64,000 bases of DNA from Atrichornis clamosus (lineage: Eukaryota; Chordata; Aves; Passeriformes; Menuridae): NCBI GenBank assembly GCA_013400975.1, contig WBMZ01012797.1, forward strand, positions 1 to 64,000, given 5' to 3'. Under the pieces are notes generated by a model. That model worked only from the letters and a program-made list of their open reading frames with translations. It did no database searches and was not told the origin of the DNA. Below, piece after piece: positions 50,899 through 60,191 of this stretch. Both the position numbers and the translations under genes were made by a program. Every line of letters starts with the position of its first letter. Within the stretch, counting starts at the first letter, position 1.

Positions 50899-51866
50899 AC
50901 ATACATAGTTTACTATATTTTATAGCAGCTCTTATTTTCATCTGTAGATATCAAAGCACACCCTTTACAAGGGTGACAAAATCTGCATCATCTTAGATAA
51001 AATAAAATGATGTAGGGGAAATTATGTTTAAAAAGGAATGAAAATAGATACAAAAAATTGGGAATTTAGGAAGTAGGGTTCTTTTTATTGTCTCTGCACG
51101 TTCCTGTAGGTGTTTCATTTTAATGTTACCAGGGGACTCCCTCTCAGCATCATGTAAACAGTAGAATCCATATTAATTATTGCATCCATATAGAGAAGGA
51201 TATACATATATACACATAGAGAGATATAAATATATAATTTATATGTGCATTAAATAGTATAAAAACAACCCTACAAAAATTACAGGTTTACAAGAACAAG
51301 GAAGGGTTTTTGTGACATATTTCTAGTATGGAATCTGAGCTACTAGCAATCTGTAGCTCAGCGAAATCCTGAGATGGATTTTGTGTCTTTGGTTTCTGTT
51401 TTTTTCCGGGTTTTTTGGTGAGTTTGCATTGAACTGATACCAACTCACTCTACCTATTATTCAGGTAGAGAAATAAATAAAGCTGCTGGATGCTAAGATA
51501 AAAATCTTTGCTGAGATTATGTGCCAGATGGTTGTTTTATTCACTCCATACACTAGTTTTTTTGTGACACTATTTTCTTCGAGTGGAAATAAGATTGTAT
51601 GTTTAGGTCCTGAATGTGAGATGATATCTGAGGGGGTGGGGGCATTAAACAAGCAAGCAGCATATCAGGTATAGAGGGCTAACATGAAAGTCAGGTTGTG
51701 ATGTGGGGAGAGATCTTTAAATATTCTTGGTATGAGAAACTCAGACATAGAGATGTACATGTGCTTATCCACCATGGTACACGCAGAGGTGAAAGTGAAG
51801 CTTGGGTAGTCAAAGGCTAGTGTTTTTGAAATAGCTAAAAGGATGAGGAATTTATTTATGAAATTT
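50899..51866. other. AT-rich unique DNA, no gene seen
   Basis: It includes an AT/GA-rich low-complexity stretch near 51190-51250 (ATACATATATACACATAGAG style). No gene or element was recognised. Confidence 0.55.
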
Positions 51867-51980
51867 TTGTATCACAGAGTAGCAGAAAGGAGGAATTTGG
51901 AAGGACCTCTGAAAATTTTCATGTTCAACCTTCTTTACAAAGCAAGGTCAACTAGAACAGCTTGCACAAGACTTTTAAAT
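51867..51980 (-). mobile_element. CR1 LINE 3' scrap, minus strand
   Basis: TTTGGAAGGACCTCTGAAAA, TTCAACCTTCTTTACAAAGC and AAGGTCAACTAGAACAGCTTG follow the reversed 3' order of an old CR1 subfamily. About 110 bp is present and it is worn. Confidence 0.75.
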
Positions 51981-52347
51981 GACTGTGAGGTACATAATTG
52001 TATTGTGCTTGCAATTGTCTGTGTTAAATTTCCTTTGTTACTGTTTTGGTCAATCTCTGTTTGTCAGAATATGTTTTGTAGTCATGAATAACTGACTTAA
52101 TTTTCTGTTGCTTAGTGATACTACCATATTATTATTTTTATTGTGGTTTATATCATCATTATATCTGGAATAACACTTACTTTCTGGAAATGTGAATAAG
52201 AATAAAGGTAATTTTTTTGACTCAGTAATGAGTTTAAAATTAATATAATGGGTGATTTGATTGGAAAGATGCTGCAATATGTTTTATTTATTCATAAATG
52301 ACTAGCTAAGAAATCAGTGGGGTATTATTCTTGAATTTTTTTTTTTA

Positions 52348-52366
52348 TGTGTGTATGTGTGTGTGT
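52348..52366. repeat. (TG)n microsatellite, interrupted
   Basis: TGTGTGTATGTGTGTGTGT: nine TG/TA units with one A interruption, preceded by a T run. Confidence 0.85.
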
Positions 52367-52786
52367 CCTGTAATTTGTTTATAATCCAGAAATCTGCCAG
52401 TTTTGCCTGATGGAATCAGAACTTATACGAGGATCAGGCAGATGCTAGAATGGGACTGCTCCACAAGGAAAGACAAGCCAGGAGTCTAGCATGATTCCTC
52501 AACACAGTCTAGGGGAAGACATCCAAGGTTAATCCCATTGTCTCTATGACATGGATGTGGTCTACCACAGTCCCGGAAAGGCGAGATAATGAGGAGTGGG
52601 AACCATCCATAAAGGCCAGTCGGTACACGAGAGTAGCCAGAGCAAGGCTGAGCACAGCCACACCCATGGTTTAGCTCAGGGATGTGAGCCCTACTCACTA
52701 CTAGTGCCCTCTGGCCCTACATCAGCAAATGCTGTAAATAAAAATAATTTAGCAATATGCAAATGTAAATTCAGTGCCAGGACAAA

Positions 52787-52806
52787 AACCAACCAACCAA
52801 CCAAAC
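52787..52806. repeat. (AACC)n microsatellite
   Basis: Four consecutive AACC units flanked by A-rich and C-rich sequence. Confidence 0.85.
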
Positions 52807-54337
52807 CCCCTAAACACCAAACCCACAACTTTCATTATGTTTGTTAAGGCAGAGAAATTTCTGGGTTTGTGTAATTGTCAATACCTGTAAAGTTGTCCAA
52901 ATATATGCAAAACTGAAGCAGTTAAATGCAAATCCTCCTCCTCATTGGAACATCATTTAAGTTATAGCCCTTTTTTTTTTTTTTTTTCATAGCTGTAATT
53001 GCACCTATATGCATTTAAATGTAAATTTGCCCTCATATTATTAAGGAAAAAACCCAGGATTTATGCATCATTTATAAATAACCTCATGATGCATTCAAAC
53101 AGTGCACTGGTAAGCAGCAAGAAAAAAATCTTGGAAAGGCAGCTAAGTGGCTAGACAGATGGATTATGAGTTCAAAATGTATCTGGAATGTTAAAAGGAA
53201 GCTTGACCTTGACAAAAATGAAGAAAAAGTATGGAGAACACTATTCATATTTCATGTACATGTGCAGTGCCAAACATAATTCTAGAAAGGTATCACCTGC
53301 TGGTTAATGAGGGATATTAAAGGCACAACTAGAATTGCATAGGTTAGGAACAAGGATCCCAAACTGCAGTGCATGCACTACTGGGAAAAGTAAGGTTTCA
53401 AAGTCCTGTACAACTGAGAGCTGCTCTTACTGCTGAATACCTGATATCACTGCTTGCAACTGCTCTGCAGTGACAGCTGCTGCTGATGGCTGTACTTGAC
53501 AAGAAAAATTTTGCAGATGACAAGTTCAATATATTATTTTTATCTGACTTTAACAAAACATTCTACAGAAAAATGGTAGAACTTCGTCTTATTTCACATA
53601 AATAAAACACCAGCATTACTTTTGCCAGTTCTGCAGTAATTTCATTTCTGAAGAACGTCTGTACATAAATATTAGATACTTATGCTCACATTATTCTTGC
53701 ATTTTTCTTCTGTACATAAAGATATCTGTCAGTGCAAAGGAGGATCTTATATAAAAAATGTGAAAAAATATTTATTAACAAGACCATATTTAATTTTTCA
53801 CTATAAGTGGGCTGTTCATACCTATAATATTGTCCTTATTTGTTAACTTGTCCTAAAAGATGAGATCTGAAAGGCTTGTTTGGCTGAAAGCAGGGGGTTT
53901 GTGTTATTTTCAAACAACTACTGATCTAGTAAAATGTGAACTCTTTAAACTCTTTGTTGCTATACTCTTAAACCATCACAGTTGTAACCACAGAAGCACA
54001 TGAAAAAAACATTAAAATTAGGGTATTTTATTTCATCTGGAAAATCACATGCTTCTCGTCTTTTAAACTCAAGCATGGAGCTGTAGACTAAATTTAACCT
54101 TTCTGTTTCATAATAGCTTCCTTCATGCAGTATCATATGCATTAAACTTCCTTTTTCAACAGAGGAAAGGCTTATTAATTTTTAAATAAGCTTTCTCCCT
54201 CTGAAAATTCTCATGTCTCCTTCCAGTTCCACAGATTTATCAGCACTGCTGATTGTGACAGTGCTGGTGATGCCATTTCCATCATAACTGCTGTCTCTAA
54301 CAGATGACAAAAGCAGCAAGTTTTTTGCTCTGTCACT

Positions 54338-54338
<1 letters not shown>

Positions 54339-54380
<42 letters not shown>
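54339..54380. repeat. (CAG)14 trinucleotide repeat
   Basis: Fourteen perfect CAG units, immediately followed by CTTTTTTTTCC and preceded by TGTCACTG. The minus strand reads (CTG)14. A 60-codon minus-strand frame (54211-54393) crosses it as poly-Ala, but there is no supporting gene context, so it is treated as noncoding. Perfect units of this length are likely to vary between individuals. Confidence 0.95.
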
Positions 54381-54381
<1 letters not shown>

Positions 54382-55355
54382 TTTTTTTTCCATCTGTGAG
54401 GAAGGTTTATTATATATTTAAAGCATATATTCACTGCCCTGTGAAGAGTTTTCATAAATTTGGCTCTGACAGTTCTATTCCAGCTCCTATCATCTACACC
54501 AAAGAGACTTTATTTAGGTGTGCTGAACATCTTTATAATTTCAATACCTGATATACTGACAATATCTCTGAGATCTCTATCACACAGAAGTTTCTGGAAA
54601 TTGGTAAATCATATCCTATATAAAGAAAACACATAAATAATGCCACAGCACTTTGTTAAAGATATAAATAAGCTTAAAAAGAAATATTTTCATATAGACA
54701 GTTGTGCATAACTATTCCAGGAAAAGGTTAAGAATATTCCAATTATCTGATAGGCATTGTAGTTATTTAAATGGGTAATATGTGACTTCACATTTAAAGT
54801 AGCTGGGCAATTTTTTCTCCTGATCAGAATACTGCATACAGTGGGAGTTCTAGAAATAGTGACTTCTACAAATAGAAATGTCTGCAAATATCCACACTTA
54901 GTGGCTGTTCCATTCATTTGTAAAATTTTATTTCTAAACATATTTAGGCAAGTATGAAGAAACTACAGAAATTACACAAAATTGCCATTTGAAGATTCAG
55001 GATCTGTCGGTCTACTTAACTTTTTAGCTTTCAATTTGGATAACAGCCTGTTTTAGAAATTAAAGAGGAAATAATGTGGAGCCATTCTGTTTTGAAAACA
55101 GCATGGAGGTAAATACCAGGACATCAAGATGCAATAAAATAGCAGGCTTTGTCCCAGGTCTCTGTCATATTTATCACTTCTGCAATTAAATCAGGGGCAG
55201 ATGTCTCCAACAGGTAAGAGCCTGGTTGAAAAGACACTGTCTGACCTCTTGTTTGGCAAAAGCAGAGAGAGAACAATGGTATGGAGCCATCAGACCATGG
55301 TGAGGGTAAAGGACTGCAGCTGGCATATAAATTTGTACTGTTGGTCATGGGGGAG
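54381..55355. other. AT-rich unique DNA, no gene seen
   Basis: No gene or element was recognised before the LTR at 55356. Confidence 0.55.
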
Positions 55356-55951
55356 TGTGCTGGTTTTGGTTGGGGTAGAGTTAATTTTCAGGACAGTTGC
55401 TAACATAGGGCTGTGTTTTGGATTTGTGCTGAACATAGGATTGATAATACAGAGGTGTTTTTTTTTATTTCTGAGCAGGGCTTGCACAGAGCCAAGGCCT
55501 TTTCTGCTTTCTGTAAAGTCATGTGGGTGAGGAAATTGGGGCTGCATGGGAGATTTGGAGGAGACACAGCTGGGGCTGGTGACGAAAACTAACCAAAGGG
55601 ATATTCCAGACCACATGACATCATGCTCAGTATATAAAGTGGGGTAAGAAGGAGGAAGAGGGGAACATTTGTAGTGATGGCGTTTGTCTTCCCAAGTCAT
55701 TGTTACATGTGATGGGGCTCTGCTGTCCTGGAAATGGCTGAACACCTGCCTGCCCATGGGAAGCACTGAATGAATTCCTTGTTTTGCTTTGTTTGTGTGT
55801 GCAGCTTTTCTTTTCCCTAATAAACTGACGTTATCTCAATCCATTACTTTTCCAGCTTTTACCTTTCCAATTCTCTCCCCCATCCTGCTGGTGGGAGAGT
55901 AAGCAAGTGGCTGCGTGGGGTTTGGCTGTTTGTTGTGGTGAAACCAAGAGA
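55356..55951 (+). mobile_element. LTR, about 600 bp, plus strand, with TATA box and poly(A) signal
   Basis: It opens TGTGCTGGTTTTGGTTGGGG and ends near GTGAAACCAAGAGA. The promoter region has CATGACATCATGCTCAG and then TATATAAA at about 55631. AATAAA lies at 55819-55824, about 185 bp downstream of the TATA box, followed by GTTATCTCAATCC and a U5 rich in CT. It is the best preserved member of the family also seen at 29748 and 47784. GGGAG lies both before (55351-55355) and after (55952-55956), a possible 5 bp target duplication, though the sequence is low in complexity. The 158-codon minus-strand frame across it is not a gene. No interior genes flank it, so it is a solo LTR. Confidence 0.88.
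55625..55638 (+). promoter_or_regulatory. LTR core promoter (TATA box)
   Basis: TATATAAA within GCTCAGTATATAAAGTGG, preceded by a GACATCATG element resembling a CRE/ATF-type site. It sits about 275 bp into the LTR, where a U3 promoter is expected. Whether it is active cannot be told from sequence. Confidence 0.6.
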
Positions 55952-57499
55952 GGGAGATAGACAAAACATTAGAGAACTACACAGGACCCCAAGACTGATA
56001 GAGTGATTGGGCTGGCTGGATCCCTTGGTTTTCATTTTCTCATTACTCTGGATCACTACTAAAAGCCACGTCATGATTTTGGTGAAATGTTGACTCCAGC
56101 TGAATTTGTCCCCAGGGACCTTAGGAAAGAACTGTAACTGATGTGAAAATATATTTTTCCTAGGAAGACAGCTGGCATTTTTGTGAAGAACTACAGGATA
56201 TTATGGAGCAGTATTTAATGTATACTTTTATATGCTTACTTTTATACCTCAAATAAGAGCACATACATTTCTATTGCAGGAGAAAACATTCACTTAGAAA
56301 GTCTAGGTGTATGTTTTCCTATAGCTTTGATATAAAGCAATGGGAAATAAAGAGAAGAACATCAAGTTCATATTTTCCATGCAGGTTTATTAACTCTAAA
56401 GCTGTTGCTTGAAGAAGGGAGATGGGAGACATCAATCTCTGTCTCTGTTTAAGGTGAGTCACTGCACACTGATCAGCTCGAATCCTCAGAACAAGGACAG
56501 TAATCCTAAAATGCATCTTAATACAAACCTATTGGCTCAGGAACTTGCTTGGTTGAGAGATTCCTTATTTCCAGATTCTGAACCTGTCTTGTAGCCTTCT
56601 GGTTTTTGACTAAGACATGTTCTCTGTGCACTGGTAGTACTCAGCTCAGACTTTTCCCTGGGTAGGCTGAAATTCACATCTTGAAAAGGAATTCACATCT
56701 TGAAAATATCACTCAGCCCAGGTAAACAATCCCTGCAGAAATGCTTCTGACATCTACTGCATGAAAATGCAAAATAGTACCAGTAGTATGTTTTAAAAAG
56801 AGATCCTGAAATAGCTGCCTAAACTTCACCCCAAATTCAAGACCAAAGTGAAAGTTCTGCAACAGTTTGGTTTTGGTGTTACTTTACCAGCTGCTTGTTC
56901 AGCACGCTGACTGTTTTTGACCCTACTCTGAGACACATAAATCTTCCCTAGTTCTGTCCAGGGAACCCAGGCCCCTGATTCACTGCCAGATACAGTGGCA
57001 GCCATGCATAAAATTCTTTCCCCTTTGAGAGCCATGCATTCAAAAGTAGCATGGCTATGCCTGCTACTGGATATACCTTTTGGCTGGATAGAACTGTGGG
57101 AGGCAGGAAATGAATTGTAGGGAAGTTCATTCTGACAGTTCATTCAAGCTAGATTTTTTCACAATTTTTTTTCAGGCCATAGACCTTGAAGAAAAGCCAA
57201 AAGAGAACTTCTGTGACTCAATTTGTATTCTTTTTTTAGGGTTGTTCTTTGTTTTGGGGCGTTAGCAGTTCTGTCTAATCCTTCACTGTATTATTGGCCA
57301 GTTGGCTTGGTGCTGGCATCTATTGCAGGGTGTAAATTGTTGCTAAGTTTGGGAGTTTCCTTTGTGTCATTAGTGTTTTTATGGGAGTTTAGTGTGAAAT
57401 GTTCTTAGTTTTTGTTTCTTCTGTCTCTTTAATGGCTGATTCTTTCCCAGAGGCAGGAGGAGATTGACATGTTTTGGGGTAATTCCTAGAATAATAGAT
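55952..57499. other. Unassigned DNA before the long CR1
   Basis: No gene was seen. A 17 bp direct repeat (AATTCACATCTTGAAAA) occurs at 56671-56687 and 56690-56706. The 57220-57490 stretch is T/G-rich and ends where the CR1 endonuclease region becomes readable. It may include the CR1 5' end but cannot be aligned by eye. Confidence 0.45.
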
Positions 57500-58885
57500 C
57501 CAGGCAACAGAAGGCAACACAGAGAAGGATGAATCCCATGACTGGAGTGCAGCTATTGATGGTACAGCCTATTCAGAAGAGACAGGCAAGGAAGGAGGTG
57601 TGCAAGTGTTGCCTTCTACATTAAAAACTGGATTGAATGTGAAAAGTTGTCTCTGAAGAACAGCCATGAGCAGGCTGAAAGCTTGTGGGCAAGAATAAGA
57701 GACCGAGGCAACAAAGGGAGTCTATTGGTCAGTGTCTGCTGACCAGGCTGCCTGATCAAGGGGAGCCTACTGACAAAGCCTTCTTGCTCCAGCTACAGGA
57801 GGCATCGCACTCACAGGCTCTTGTCCTCCTGGGGGCTTCAACCACCCTGACATCTGCTGGGAAAGTAGCACAGTGAGCTGTAGACAGCCCAGGAGGTTCC
57901 TGTAATTCATGGAGAATAACTTCCTGACCCAGATAATAGACAGCCCCAGCAGAGGGGTGAGTGACTGGACCTGATAGTCCTCAGTGGAAGTGAGCGCATC
58001 AGTGGCATCAAGACTGAAGACAGCCTGGACTGCAGTGATCACACACTGGTGAAGTTTGCAGTCCTGAGGGATATGGGTCAGGTGAAGGAAAAAGTACCCT
58101 GAAGTTTAAGAAGGCAATATTTCTGCTCTTCAAAAGAGTTAGTCAGTAGGACCCTCTGGGAAACTGTTCTCAGGGACAAGGGAAGAGAATAGAGCTTGCA
58201 GATCTTTCCATAGAGCATGAAAGCTCTTCATCCCCAGGTACAAGAAATCAGGAAAGGAAGGTAAGAACTCAGCATGGCTAAGTAGAGACCTGCAGGTCAA
58301 ACTAAAGGGCAAGAAGCAAATGCACAAGTAGTGGAAGCAGGGACAGGTGCAGCTGACACATCTGAGGGATGGCATGCCATCCAGATGGGCCTGCATAGTC
58401 TTGAGAGGTGGGCCCATGAGAACCTAAGGAGATTCAACAAGACCAAGTGCAAGGTCCTACACATGGTTCAGGACAACTCAGACATGAGTACAGACTGGGA
58501 GAAGAACTCTTTGAGATCAGCCCTTAGGAGAAGGGTTCGAGGGTTCTGCTGGATGAAAAACTGGATGTGAGCCACAGCATACACTTGCAGCCCTGAAGGT
58601 CAACCACATCCTGAGTGGCATCAAAAGAGGAATGCCCAGTGTGTTGAGGGAGGTAACTCTCTCCCTCTACTCTGTCCTTGTGAGACCCTGCCTGGAGCAG
58701 TACTTCCAGATCTGAGGGCCTCAACATAAGAACGACATAGACCTTTGGGAGCCAGCCCAGAGAAGGGCCACAAAGATGGTCAGAGAGCTGAAGCACCTCT
58801 CCTGTGAGGAAAGGCTGAGATAGCTGGGGTTATTGAGTCTGGAGAAAGTTCCAGGGAGACCTCATTGGAACCCTTTGGTACTTAA
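57500..58885 (+). mobile_element. CR1 LINE, endonuclease part and ORF2 C-terminus, internally deleted
   Basis: The longest CR1 of the window. It is readable from about 57500 (endonuclease region), through a linker at 58110-58340, then directly into the post-catalytic part of RT at about 58350 (CACATCTGAGGGATGGCATG). It runs on to GGTACTTAAGGGGG at 58890, where an LTR is inserted. The 3' part resumes at 59887. The RT palm with its (F/Y)ADD box is missing between the linker and 58350, so this copy had lost a large internal segment. Frames are broken. Confidence 0.92.
57560..58110 (+). pseudogene. Broken CR1 endonuclease domain (APE-type)
   Basis: The conserved endonuclease box reads GGFNHPDICW at 57831-57860. 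The family normally has Asp in the second position (GDFN), so the key acidic residue appears replaced by Gly here. The later SDH motif is intact at 58034-58042. In an active element this domain nicks target DNA to prime reverse transcription. Frameshifts elsewhere make it non-functional. Confidence 0.8.
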
Positions 58886-58890
58886 GGGGG
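58886..58890 (+). repeat. Possible target-site duplication GGGGG, left copy
   Basis: Five G precede the LTR start and five G follow its end (59882-59886). Low complexity weakens it, but the CR1 reads through properly if the LTR and one G run are removed. Confidence 0.7.
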
Positions 58891-59020
58891 TGTTTAGGTT
58901 TGGGCCTGGCCAGAGGCCAGGAACACGCCAGGCTCGGGGACGTGCCCCCCACTTCTTGCAAATGAACAGAGGAGAGGGAAGGAAAAAAAAATATTCAAAG
59001 CATCCATGAAGTTTGTGATT

Positions 59021-59036
59021 AAAAAAAAAAAAAAAA
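59021..59036. repeat. Poly-A run of 16 inside the LTR
   Basis: Sixteen A, in the part of the LTR downstream of the polyadenylation signal on the minus strand. Confidence 0.9.
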
Positions 59037-59542
59037 CTAAGAGAAAATCATGGGCAAAGCAGGCAAACTACTTGAAAATATGAAACTACATTTATTATGC
59101 TACCAGAAAAGAAGAAAAATTGAGAAGCAATATGAGCTGTGGGAAAAAACACATTCTTTCCCCCTCCCCCCACTTACCCCTCCCTGCTTCCCTCCTACCC
59201 AAACAACGTAGAAAGACAGAGAATTAGGGGGTTTTTTGAGGTTAGGCCAGGTCTTCATATTCCTAAGGATTGGAGTCTTCCCCTGCTGAATGGTGGGGTC
59301 CCCTTTTTGGAAAGTAAAGTCCAAAGTCCATCCCACGGGCAACAGAGGCCCTCAAACTGTTGCGGCGTGGGTCACTCCTCCACAGGCTGCAGTCTTTAAG
59401 AACCCCCTGCTCCAACCTCTGTAAAGGGGGCTCTGCATTCCCGTGCTCCTCCAAGGGCTACAAGGGGGGACATCCCGTCTCCCCATGGTCTCACCACCAG
59501 CTGCAGAGGAATCTCGGCTCCGGCCCTGCTGTATCTTCTTCC

Positions 59543-59633
59543 GACCTGGCCTGGGTGCTTCTCCATGTTGGTCTTTTNNNNNNNNNNNNNNNNNNNNNGA
59601 CCTGGCCTGGGTGCTTCTCCATGTTGGTCTTTT
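59543..59633. repeat. Two identical 35 bp copies on both sides of an N gap
   Basis: The 35 bases at 59543-59577 (beginning GACCTGGCCTGGGTGCTTCT, ending GGTCTTTT) are repeated exactly at 59599-59633, with only N between. Either the LTR carries a tandem array here, or two contig ends overlap by 35 bp and were never merged. Confidence 0.95.
59578..59598. other. Assembly gap, 21 N
   Basis: Twenty-one unspecified bases, the only gap in the window. Frames crossing it (59360-59635 and 59443-59670) are meaningless. Confidence 0.99.
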
Positions 59634-59881
59634 AGCTCACATCCTCCTCCTCCCTGGCTGCAATTTTTAGCTGCACCACCAGAATTGTTTTGAATTCCTT
59701 CTTAAATCTGTTATCACAGAGGTGTTACCACTTCTAATTGGCCTGTGGCATGTCCATCTTTGCAGCCAGCCAGACATTGGCCCTGCAGGACATGGTGGTG
59801 GAGCTTCTAGCAGCTTCTCACAGAAGCCACCCCTGCAAGCCCCCCCCGCTACCAAAAATCAGGTCTAGTAAAACCACGACA

Positions 59882-59886
59882 GGGGG
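59882..59886 (+). repeat. Possible target-site duplication GGGGG, right copy
   Basis: Matches 58886-58890, immediately after the closing CA of the LTR. Confidence 0.7.
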
Positions 59887-60191
59887 CTTATAAGAAACAT
59901 GGGGACAGACTTTTTACAAAGGCCTGTTGCAACATAAGGGGTAATGGTTTTAAACTAAAAAAGAACAGATTTAGACTAGCTATAAGAAGGAAAATTTTTT
60001 ACAGTGAGGGTGGTGAAACACTGGAACAGGTTGCCCATAAAAATGGTAGATGTCTTATCCCTGGAAATATTCAAGGTCAGGTTGGATGGAGCAACCTGAC
60101 TGAGCTGAAGATATCTGTGCATGTTGAGGGGACGATTGGACTAGATGACCTTTAAAGATCCCTTCCCACACAAACTGTTTCATGATTCTAG
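59887..60191 (+). mobile_element. CR1 LINE 3' end resumed after LTR
   Basis: It continues the CR1 from 57500: CTTATAAGAAACATGGGGAC, AGGGGTAATGGTTTTAAACT, TGGAACAGGTTGCCCATAAA and GGACTAGATGACCTTTAAAG. It closes with the tail TTTCATGATTCTA near 60190. Confidence 0.95.

Larger units (their letters stand above)
51981..54338. other. Mostly AT-rich DNA with an unassigned less AT-rich patch
   Basis: No gene was seen. A patch at about 52420-52740 is richer in G and C than its flanks (GGCCAGTCGGTACACGAGAG and CTGAGCACAGCCACACCC), which could mark an unrecognised repeat. A (TG)n run at 52348-52366, an (AACC)n run at 52787-52806 and 17 T at 52971-52987 are the simple repeats. Confidence 0.5.
58891..59881 (-). 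mobile_element. ERVL-type LTR, about 1 kb, minus strand, inserted into a CR1
   Basis: On the plus strand it starts TGTTTAGGTTTGGG and ends AAAACCACGACA. On the minus strand the 5' end reads TTTTTGGTAGCGGGG and then GTGGCTTCTGTGAGAAG. That matches the 5' part of the LTR at 39044 (TTTTGGTAGCAGGG, TTTCTGTGAGAAA) and fixes the orientation. A minus-strand AATAAA lies at 59091-59096. There is a run of 16 A (plus strand) at 59021-59036. The 3' portion (plus-strand left end) differs from LTRs 1 and 2, so it is another subfamily. It contains the assembly gap. Confidence 0.9.

Noticed and set aside
54211..54393. Poly-alanine or polyglutamine protein from the CAG repeat
   Set aside because: There is no flanking exon, splice or conserved coding context. 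The frame is short.
55290..55766. 158-codon minus-strand open frame, the longest in the window
   Set aside because: It lies almost wholly across a plus-strand LTR and has no domain. It is an antisense shadow of LTR sequence.
55350..55956. GGGAG as a certain target duplication of the 55.4 kb LTR
   Set aside because: The flanks are G-rich and the LTR's closing CA is altered, so the match could be chance. Kept only as a possibility.
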